Assembly: GCF_950023065.1 (NCBI RefSeq) | Contig: NC_088680.1 | Coordinates: 43,016,559-43,080,558 of the forward strand | Length of the DNA stretch: 64,000 bases | Direction of reading: 5' to 3' | Source: Planococcus citri | Lineage: Eukaryota; Arthropoda; Insecta; Hemiptera; Pseudococcidae | Part shown: positions 51,709 through 61,061 of the stretch, one piece after another | Layout: every line of letters begins with the position of its first letter | Numbering within the stretch: position 1 is the stretch's first letter | Made by a program: the position numbers and the translations under genes | The notes under the pieces: model-generated | Database searches by the model: none | What the model saw: only the letters and a program-made list of their open reading frames with translations | What the model was told of the DNA's origin: nothing

Positions 51709-53595
51709 GTAAGCGAATGAATTTTGGCTCGATGACAGATTACAATACTTACTATAGGTATCTCGCGATCTCAAAATCATGCCATGAGGTAGAAATGTGT
51801 CCGTTTTCAACGATGTGTCGTCAATTTCTACGATAATCGTCATTACAACGTGATTTATACCAATAAGCTTATCAGTATAAATGTGCTCGACGGGTTCAGA
51901 ATATGAAGAAGCTGCTCACGTGATAATTTTCGATGTGTTCGAACAACTGTAAAAAAAATTGACCCCCCCCTCCCCCTTCAGTTTAAGCTTCGAATCATAT
52001 TCAGAAATCAAATAGACAAATTTGAGTAACTCGACAGTTGGCAGGACCATGAAAAGATCAAATTCATAAACGAGCTTTTATTATTGAAATAAATTTGATC
52101 GAAGTGTAACGAAAAAAGCCAAGTTTTTTGAAATTGGGTAGGTAGGTAATCCTTCGAGTTTATTTTCTGTCCGGTGTAGCGACTACCTCTTCTCCCCTCG
52201 CCTCTCTTTAATTCCCTATTTACCTATCTCATTTTTCTGCTTACATTTTGACATTTTTTGTAATCTCAGCAGCTGTCCGATGTTGCGAGAAAATGAAAGT
52301 TACAGGTGTAAATTTTTTTTTTCTTTATACCGCCAGAAACGAGATGAATTTTATGTAGAAGTACTACTTTGGAAATTCTTCTATACTTTAGCTATGCTGC
52401 ATTATCGTAATTAATTTTCAGCTGCGTAAATTTGTTTTTGCAATTTTTTTCTCGTGAAAAAATTATCTCAGGTGTTGGAAAAAATGTCGATTTTTCTATT
52501 TGTATAACGAGATTAAGTTACTTACTTACCTAATTCACTTTGAAAATTATAACGTTTTAGGTTTTGATAAGTTTTGAATGACGTGATCGCGAGCGTTATC
52601 ATCGTAGGTAATACTAATTATAGTCGCCGAGTAATTAGTTTTTATGCTCGTGCGCAATTGTAGCATAACATATATCAGGTGGAAAAGGGCGAGAAAATTA
52701 TTTTATTAGGATAATTGAATTTGATTATCGATGCGAAATTTGGTCAAAAATTAACCTAATATTCTTTCTTAAATAATTTGAAATTCGTGTAAAAATAATA
52801 TAAAATGACGAAAGAAAAAAATATATCAAATTGAAAATTGAAGGATTTTTTTTTTCAAAATTGTTGAAAAAATTATTCAATTTTAATCAGTAGAAAATAT
52901 GTGACCAAAGTGTGTTTATGGTTGAAAAAAAGTCCAATCAGCCGAAAAAGGAATGAAAAATCGTTTTTGGAATACCTACCTAATAATGAAATTCAATGAC
53001 AATAAATTGTGACGAAAAACTGTTGCAACATTGAAAATCTCGTGAAAGTATCCAATGTTGTGGTTATTGAATTTTTTTATCTTTCTTTAAAGTCCTTTAA
53101 TGCAATTTTGGAAGAAAAATTTTACAATATTTATCGTTTTTAGCAATTTTTTTTTCAAATTTCAAATAAGTAACATTTCTTTACTCTTCAAAGCTTCAAA
53201 GCATTGCCTTGTTTTTATCAAATTTTACAATTTTACAAAATAATCAATTTTTTCTCAAAAATTAATTTTTTATTTTTTTTTTGCTAAAAATTGATAATTT
53301 TTTTATTGTAAGTATGCACTTAATTCAGTGAATTTTCTTAATTTTAATTCAAACCACTAAAGTTCAACATTTTTTCGATATTTTCGAAATGTTTTATAAT
53401 TTTGAACAAAATAAGCAAGTGTTGAATAATTCGAGAATCAGAAATCGAGTTCAAATACCAAAAACAGCGAAAATTCAAACAGAAAAATATAAAATAAATG
53501 TAGCGAAGTAGCGATGGTTTTACAAATATAATCATTGAATTGATTTCAAATTGATGAAAACGTATACTCCAATGTAAAAAATTACGAAGTCCAAA
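51709..53595. other. AT-rich spacer or intron, no gene recognised
   Basis: Poly-C (about 51964), poly-T and GTAGGTAGGTA words occur. No supported exon on either strand. Confidence 0.4.
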
Positions 53596-53599
53596 CCAA

Positions 53600-53710
53600 A
53601 TTTTTTTTTTTTAAATCGATGGTGGGGGAGGGTTTAAATATTTTGGGAGATAGTGAACAAGTGGTGAAAAAGTAGTGATTTTCGGTGGACAAATTCCTGT
53701 AGACACCCTG
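53600..53710 (-). repeat. inverse copy of the CAGGGTGTCTACAG-ended repeat
   Basis: Read on the minus strand from 53710, the sequence begins CAGGGTGTCTACAGGAATTT and includes AAAATCACTACTTTTTCAC, matching 5549-5640 with few differences, and then a poly-C-rich block as in the first copy. The far end of the element was not identified. Confidence 0.6.
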
Positions 53711-55452
53711 CTCAGAAAATTCTCCGTTTTGCCACCAGTTTGGAATAATTATTTTGGTGTGTCGAATGACATAATTTTTTTTTTCTAAATTGAGTTCGTA
53801 TTGACTTCTTTTCAATTTTTAATTATGGATTAATTGACCAATTGAGAGAAATTTATCAGTTTTGAATTTTTAAAAACAATTATCCAAATGTACGTAAAAA
53901 ATTAATTTTAATAAACTTCTTTCATTTTTAAAAAATTGTCAAAGGGTTTCTGGAGTCCATAAAAATGAAAAAATGAATAAGTTGTGAAGAAAAGGCTGAA
54001 TTCAAGTCAATAAAATTCAAGAACTTTTCATTTGAAAACTTGATTTAGAAGTTTTGTTGAAGAAATTGAGTACTTCGAAATGTGAGATAGAATACTTTAT
54101 TTGGAAAGAAATGAGAGGAAAAAGATATGGTTTGCAAACGTTCACTAAGATTTGATGAACTCTCGGTAGTCATGAGCACAATTTTTTAATCAAAGTAGCC
54201 GAAAAAGACAATTTATATCACTTGGCAATTTGATAAAAACTTTGTTCTAGGAATTCTGTACTTCTTAATTTTTTTTTTTAATTGAAAAATGAACGAATCA
54301 TCGTCATAAAAAAAAAAAAAAAAAACGATGAATGAAATTTTCCTAATGAGACAAAAATTATGACAACATAACAACAGAATTCGTTGATTATTTCTTCGAA
54401 ATTCACGAATATCCAAGCATCTGGCCGTTTGGCAATAGATTTATTTCGTTAAAGGTTTGAAAAAAATAATTCTTCCAACAAAAAATTCAATTGAGCAGAT
54501 CTTATCCTCAAATTGGCTTTTATTAACAAATTGCCTCGATACAATGTACATAATTCAAATAAAATAGGCACGTGTGAAGTAAGTAAACACATTTCAAATT
54601 TTTTCATCCTTTGAAATTTTTCAGAATTTCATCTTCTTTCAGTCGATTATTTTGTACACCAATTTATCCATATTTGTCTACTTTCAACTCGTAGGCAGGT
54701 GAGGTACCTACACACAAAAAAAAGTTCAGAGTGGTACCCTACAGCCTGCAGCAGGTACCCATGTTCACGTATCTAGAGCTATAAATATTGTACTTCGTCG
54801 ATAGATAGATGGATAGATACTGGCGTAGTGTTATTTCAAGACTTCAAAGCTATTCTTTTTTGTGAGCATTTTATTGAAAAGGTTGTCATTTATTGTACAC
54901 ATCGAATACCTGAAATATCTGAGAAAGGAACCGATAAAAAAAAACGAGCAAAAAAATTGACAGCTCGCAGAAAAAAATATATAATATAAGTTGAAAATAC
55001 GTAAACAAATATTCTTGGACCCATCTTTTTTGACATAGTCGTGTGTTTGAAAATATTTATTCGAGGTACCTACGCTGGAAAAAGACAGAAGTATTTATAC
55101 GAGTAATAAAATTGAAAGCACAAAAAAACGATAGATGTTCGCCGCCAGACAAATATACTCGGCGAGGGAAGGGTTTGTTGGTATAGAATAGATAAAAAAA
55201 AATGTTATACAAATAGAGTAATTCATTTTCATAAAAATTTCATCGTTAAAATGAATACACAACGAACACGTTGAGCGCAATAGCGTGTAAATATTCTGTA
55301 TAAGTTACGTGTTGTTGAGTGAGTTTAGAGAAGAGGAGAAGGAGTATGGAAAGAAGAAAAGCAACGCAAAAAAGTCGTAACATTTTTATTAAGAAATTTT
55401 TACATTATCCTTTTGTTATTTTTATATACTTTTCAACGGTATATTTCCGTTT
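53711..55452. other. AT-rich spacer, no gene recognised
   Basis: Only short, biased open frames are present. A poly-A run of about 20 lies at 54307-54325. Confidence 0.4.
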
Positions 55453-55909
55453 TTAATTCATATATCGAGGATGTAGGTCAGCTAAGATGATAAAAATCAA
55501 AATTATTTCACTTACTCGCTGGCGAAGATGGTTTATTTTTGTATTACCTGCGTCAAATGATCTTTCGCAGAAGTTAATCGTATCTCGTAATTCGGTATTT
55601 AATTGAAAATATAAAAGGGTATCGTCTCGATTCTCCTTGAAGATGCGAGCCAATGATTCGTGATGAGGATTCGGAGCTTCGATGCTGTTCACGTAGCTGA
55701 TACGATAAAATTTAACGAATTTTTCATCCTGAAGTGTGCGACGCGACGATGTAGTAATTTTTTCAAATGTTCGACCAAGATCGGTACTCGTTTTCGTAAT
55801 GTCCGAGTTTTGTTCATTGTGTAATACGTTTGCTTTAAATGTTATTAAATTATTTAGACTTTTATTATCGAGATTACGAACATATAGCAGAATCTTGCAA
55901 GTAATTAGT
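55453..55909 (-). CDS. orphan open frame, possible exon of an unknown gene
   Basis: The minus strand is open for about 150 codons with protein-like, locally CpG-rich sequence, for example NPHHESLARIFKENRDDTLL, YFQLNTELRDTINFCERSFD and HLRQR. A consensus donor (CAGCGA|GTAAGT) occurs at about 55516, and a plausible acceptor (CACACTTCAG) precedes DEKFVKFYRIS near 55728. A real exon might therefore be about 55516-55727 rather than the whole frame. The frame runs into the end of the MITE at 55914. I recognise no family, and no partner exons were found, so it could be an unknown gene or a fragment of one. Confidence 0.35.
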
Positions 55910-55913
55910 TTAA

Positions 55914-56441
55914 CCCTTAAATGCCACAAGGTGGTGAATTTCACCACACCAGTTTTTTCGATGCGTTACGCTGGCAGGAAAGAGTGCTCGGGTGGGAACG
56001 ACTATTGGTACATGTGTGTGTATGTCTTGCGCTTCAATTCCGCTGTTGAGCATATTGCATACTTTTTTATTTTAAGGGGCAGAAATTTTTTAAAACGAGT
56101 GAAATAATAATTATTTTTGAATTTTTTGCCCCTTAAATGAGAAAAATAGGCAAGTTGTTGTACATAAATTAGTAGAGCATGGATACATAAATATTTAACA
56201 GGCGGTAGTTTCATTCCAGTCGCTGTCGATTGGCTACAAAAAACTATCAAAAAATATGAAAAAAATTTATTTTTTTTTCAAAAAATTGTGCCCCTTAAAA
56301 TATGAAAGTAGGCAATGTGTCAAACATGCCAAATGAAAGGGTGAACATTTACGCACATGTATCAGGTAGCCATGATATCAAGTCTCTCGTCAGTCCAGTG
56401 CAAGAAAATCTTGAAAAAAATATAAGTGTGGCATTTAAGGG
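55914..56441. mobile_element. piggyBac-like MITE, 528 bp, flanked by TTAA
   Basis: Ends are CCCTTAAATGCCACA (55914-55928) and its exact reverse complement (56427-56441). TTAA lies directly outside both ends (55910-55913 and 56442-56445), the target signature of piggyBac transposons. Inside, the word GCCCCTTAAA occurs twice and once inverted (AAGGGGC). No transposase is encoded, so this is a non-autonomous element. Confidence 0.85.
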
Positions 56442-57031
56442 TTAAAATTTACGATATCGTCAAGTTACTCGAGTATCTTTTTACCTACCTCCGTACCTAC
56501 GTAGCTAAATTACTCGGAATGTTTCACGTCTGATCGAGTTTATACGAGACGATGTGATCTATGAAAACCTTGCAGTAAAATGGAGTTTTCAGCCTTATTA
56601 AACGTACTTATTGGCGAGAATTTCGGTTTTAATTACTATTCCAATTCGGGTAAAATTTCGTAGAAAAATCCCACATATATAGGTAGATATACACTCGAGC
56701 TCGTACGTGCTTGACCATTTTTAGAAAGACTGCTGCACATTTTCAGCATACAATAGCTAACAATACCTAATAAACGTGAAATCTCGATTAGAGCTTTATA
56801 CAGCAATGGAATCGCGATGGACGTTTACTTCTCAGGACCAATTCTACGTACGTAGTATTTATAAGATAACCGGTTCGTACTGTTTTGGATACTAAAGATG
56901 AGCCAATACGTAGTTGTTGGAAAAAAGCTCCCTTTTTGAGAAAAGAACTCGTTTTTGAAGAGAAAAACAACATCATTCGAAAGGATGTTATCGTTAGAAA
57001 ATTAGAAGTGTGGAAAAAAAGACTTTGAAAA

Positions 57032-57427
57032 ATGGTTAAACGCGAAAGGTTCGAAATAAAGGTCGTCGGTTTGAGTAATATTAATGAGAAACCAATGATG
57101 CTGCGGTGTTTAACGTCGAACTCGCCTTTTTGTAAATCGCACGTGAAATTGATAATGTTTCGACCTTTCGAAGAAGTGTCAATTTCAGCTCTTTTATACG
57201 ATGTTTATAAGGTTTTAAAAGACTTGTTGATTCTGATTGAGGAGGTTATTTTTTGCTGGCAAATAATCGACCAAGAGTTTTACAGGGTTTTGTACATTGC
57301 GTGTGGAAGAAACGAAACGATGTCTAGTGTGTTTTACATGCTTACCTGGTGGAAATTTATGAGATGTTCAGAGAAAACAGATAATGTAAGATGTTTTGTA
57401 TTCATACTGAGTGCGTGTGTCTTGTGA
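57032..57427 (+). CDS. orphan open frame of 131 codons, doubtful gene
   Basis: The ATG in AAAATGG context opens MVKRERFEIKVVGLSNINEK... and the frame stays open to a stop near 57425. Codon content is less AT-extreme than nearby spacer. A GTAAGA donor at about 57384 could end an exon there, and a second short frame with VCETCFKILHENRR follows at 57424-57480. No family is recognised. Length alone does not exclude chance in 64 kb. Confidence 0.25.
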   Translation: MVKRERFEIKVVGLSNINEKPMMLRCLTSNSPFCKSHVKLIMFRPFEEVSISALLYDVYKVLKDLLILIEEVIFCWQIIDQEFYRVLYIACGRNETMSSVFYMLTWWKFMRCSEKTDNVRCFVFILSACVL

Positions 57428-57991
57428 GGATGTCGTGTGTGAGACGTGTTTTAAGATTCTGCACGAAAATCGCAGGTACCTAATAACTAAAGAAAGTAAA
57501 AATGAAACCTTGAAGTGGAAATTTGAAACGTTTGGTGTTAGTGGTGAAGTGTTGAAAATGTATGTATTACGTTTCCTTTTCATGCCATGGTATTTTTAGA
57601 TGATATATTTCCAAAAGTCGTAGAATTATTTAGACCTAGTGGAAATTTTTTGAGTGTTTTCGAAAAACCGTGAAAACGTGAGAAAAAAATGCGAAAATTT
57701 ATGAGCTCGGTATCGTATTCATTGATATTTTCGATTACTTTTATGCTCCAGTGAATTTGAGAAAATTTTCGAATGAAGTGAAACTTTTCCATGGAATTTT
57801 TTCAATATGAAAGTAAAGCTAGAGCATTCGAAATTATTAAAGAGCTTCACGATTAAATGAAAAAATACGTCCTTTTTTAATATCTAGGTTATAGGTATAC
57901 AAAACTTAATGTTAAAGACTAAAGTACAATATCGAAGCTTCGAGTAATCATCACTGATTTTGTAACATTTACTTACATCGATTTCTGGGCT

Positions 57992-59056
57992 TCAAGAATC
58001 ACGAACGCCGGATCTGCTCTCTCGCCGCTCATATCCCAAATAATCCAATGGAGTCTCGTAGCCGAAATCTCGTTGACGAAACCAGCAATCTCTTGATATA
58101 TGTCCTAAGATTTTACAGTAAAAACAGCGTAGATCATCTGAATACGTGCGTCGTATTTCGCTTCTTAGTTTCGGATCGGTTGAATAAGACCGATCTTCGA
58201 ATGATTCTGACTCATCGCCTTTAGGTCTGAAGGGTGGGAAAGGTGCAGAGTATGTTCTTCGCGATTGCGCTGGAGTCTTCTCAAACGATGGACCGCGGTT
58301 CTAACAAAATGGAGTCGTATTAGAGAAGCCATGATAGTTCAAAAATTGAATTCAATTTTTATCACGATCTAATTTTTGAGTTTAACATTTGCAAGAATAT
58401 TTTTTGATCCGTTGAAGTAATCTGAGACTTTCATTGAAATGAAATTCCTTTTCAAACGTAATACTCTCAAGATCCGATCGGAGTGTTCATGATGGTGTTT
58501 ATAAACTCAAGGCAAATGATAAGACTCATACTTAAGGTGCATATTATTTGTCATTTATCTAAACTTACGATTTTGTTTCTTTTTTCGAGAAAGATGAGTT
58601 CTTCAAGTTTTTGCTCCACGTTAGCAAGTCGTCTATTTGCGAACCTTTCTTCGTTGTCGCTGCCGGAAGAATTGCCGTATCGACCGAACCGTTCTCTCAG
58701 CCATTTTTCTTTTCTCCTTTGAAAACCGTCGTCTCTTTCTTCGTATCCAGGACTCACCTAAACAGAATGTTTATCATAAATTCAATCATGAGGTGATAAA
58801 TTGTGAAATAATTACGATTTGGATTTTGGAAAGAGTTAGAAATCGAAGCAAGGCACGAATTGTTAATTCATAATTTAATTCAACTTACCGTTCTTTTTCG
58901 CTTGAGAATGTTGACCTCTTGCTGAAGTTGGGCTATCTTTCTTTTCATCATATGGAATTCTTCATCGCGACTTGAAGAACTGCTCCTACGGTCTCTTCGG
59001 TTATTTTCATTCCTCCGTGGACAGTCGACATTATGGCCGTTGTTTCGAGCACTCAT
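57992..59056 (-). CDS. lineage-specific CCHC zinc-knuckle protein, 221 residues
   Basis: Three phase-0 exons (58889-59056, 58569-58757, 57992-58300). The ATG is the first codon after the acceptor ACTGTTTAG, so a non-coding 5' exon is expected and seen (donor at 59448). The N-terminus is Arg/Ser/Asn-rich, with a heptad-like coiled-coil stretch, KIAQLQQEVNILKRKR (about residues 39-54). The middle is highly charged (RRKEKWLRERFGRYG, LANVEQKLEELIFLEKR). The C-terminal part has one zinc knuckle, CFYCKILGHISRDCWFR (C-x2-C-x4-H-x4-C), then a short Arg/Asp-rich tail. The knuckle and trailing W-F-R match the larger neighbour at 61062-63647. The knuckle suggests single-stranded nucleic-acid binding; function is unknown. 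A domesticated gag origin is possible. Confidence 0.7.
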
Positions 59057-59447
59057 CTAAACAGTAATTAACAATTCATAACTTTGCTGTTCAAATAATC
59101 GTGATTCAAAGTCACCTAGGTAATTCAGAAATCTCCATCAAGTAAACGGTAATGGTGAGATTAATGTTGATCGAAGTTTGCTGGGTTCACACTTATACTG
59201 TAAGCTCAAATACTATACTTCGTATAGAAACACTTGAATGTGAAATGAACGATCAAATTATACATGTGAACTAAGTTCAGTCATCGTAAAATGCAACGTA
59301 TTTAGTACCTTACATTGCGTTCAGAAGTCAAAAAGCATTACTCGAAACGCTTGAAGATACTAATGAGATGGTAAATGCAACATCACTTTTAAGTTTATCC
59401 TGGCTTTTCAAATAATTCAAAATTAGTCGTAATTAAAATCAACGTAC

Positions 59448-59600
59448 CTTCTTGTAATGATAACTTCAATTCCGCAGATCTGAGATCACGATATTTTATA
59501 ATAACTCCCTACGATTATGATGTTCCCATACACGATACACTACACTTTAAAATTGAAAAATTGATCAAAAATGCTATTACTACGGCGTATTTGTAGCACA
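59448..59600 (-). promoter_or_regulatory. putative 5' untranslated exon and promoter of the 221-residue zinc-knuckle gene
   Basis: On the minus strand a donor, ACAAGAAG|GTACGTTG, lies at 59448. Spliced to the acceptor just before the ATG at 59056, it would give a non-coding first exon. The upstream limit is not visible. Confidence 0.4.
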
Positions 59601-60720
59601 TGAAATGGAATTAATCAGTAATCTGGTTTGTGGAACCGCCATGTAGACGCCGAATTCCAGCGAATCAATCCTTTCTGCCTATCGGTTATCGGAGCAGCAG
59701 CTAGTAGTGGGGGAGCTATACAGGTTACCTAACGCTTATCTCTTCTGTCAGCTGTCCTTTGTCATGACATGTGCATTAGAATGTAATGAATTTATATTAG
59801 AATTCAGAATCAGCTTGAGCACTTTGAACTAACAAGTGTGATGCGTACTGAGTATAGTGAGTATTTACTTTCGTGATGGAGAATTTGAATGATCTGTAGA
59901 TCTAATGAAAAGTTGGAAGTTTCATAGAAAAGTATGGTGTTTGATTTGCAGTGAGCTGTGTAGTATTCCCTATTCACTGGTTATTTTTTTGATCGCTTTC
60001 AAAAGAATGTAAACATGCCACAGGGTGACTCATAAATTATATTCGAGGTTCAGAAAACAACTTTCAAGTGAAGTTTACCTTCCTAAACGTCACTTAAAAT
60101 TTCTCAAAAACAAACCATCGCAAACTACTCAACAATTATTATACCTACGTTTTTCTTTCTTTTTCATATCTTTTACATACTTTTCATCCGTCATCCCCCC
60201 CCCCCCGCCCAAAAAATATGTGTGATGAAAAATCGCGTACCTCTAGCTTTATATCTATAGGTATCTATGTACCTACGCTGCTGATTACATACGTTGAACT
60301 TTTCAACTTTTACTCAAAATAAGTTCCCTCGAAAGCGAGGCGTTTTCTGTAAAATGAAAACACGCTCTCTTGGTTTCTTGGTTTTTCCTTTTCTCAAAAC
60401 CAAAATATTAACTTTTCTCTTAAAATGTAAAATTTGATTTTCGTGCAATTACCCCTGATGTTTTTTTCGAGATGTTTTCAGCAAAAATTAGGTGCTTCCA
60501 CTCTACTGGACTATTTCGTTTTAAGAACTCTTACTACATTTGAATTTTTAACATCCTATTACCTATTACATGTACGTTTTTGGTAATTTTTGTGTGCAGT
60601 AAGACCAGGTTTTTCTTCAGCTAGGTATCGATCTTTGGATTTTAATTCGCTTCGAGCGTTCCATTTAAAATGTCAGATTCTTTGTAAAAATTTGAGGTAA
60701 AATAACGAATGAACTGAAAC
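59601..60720. other. spacer between the two zinc-knuckle genes
   Basis: No coding exon supported. A poly-C run lies near 60197-60206, and GTAGGTACCTAC-like words occur at about 60260-60275. Confidence 0.4.
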
Positions 60721-60730
60721 AATTCCATGA

Positions 60731-60736
60731 TTTATT
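60731..60736 (-). terminator. polyadenylation signal of the 543-residue zinc-knuckle gene
   Basis: TTTATT on the plus strand is AATAAA on the coding strand, about 330 bp past the stop codon at 61062. Confidence 0.45.
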
Positions 60737-61061
60737 TGTTCAGAACAAGTATTATATTATAACAAACAAAATTAAATAACAACGTACCTGCGTATTGTAA
60801 AGTAAAATAAAGAACAACTTCTTGCAAATCGTTGTAGTTTCAGTACCTCCGTTCAGGCACATCACTGATGTAATAAAATAGAAAATAAAATTTGTTATCT
60901 AACCCACGGGGATCAAAATGAAAAATTGAAACATTCGAAACAAAAAAAAGAACTTGAAATGTAACATAAAATTATACCTAAATAACATCAACGAAGGATG
61001 AAAGCGCGAAAAAAAAAGGAAAAACTTTCACAAAAATATCGTCATCTCTGATCGGCTTCAT

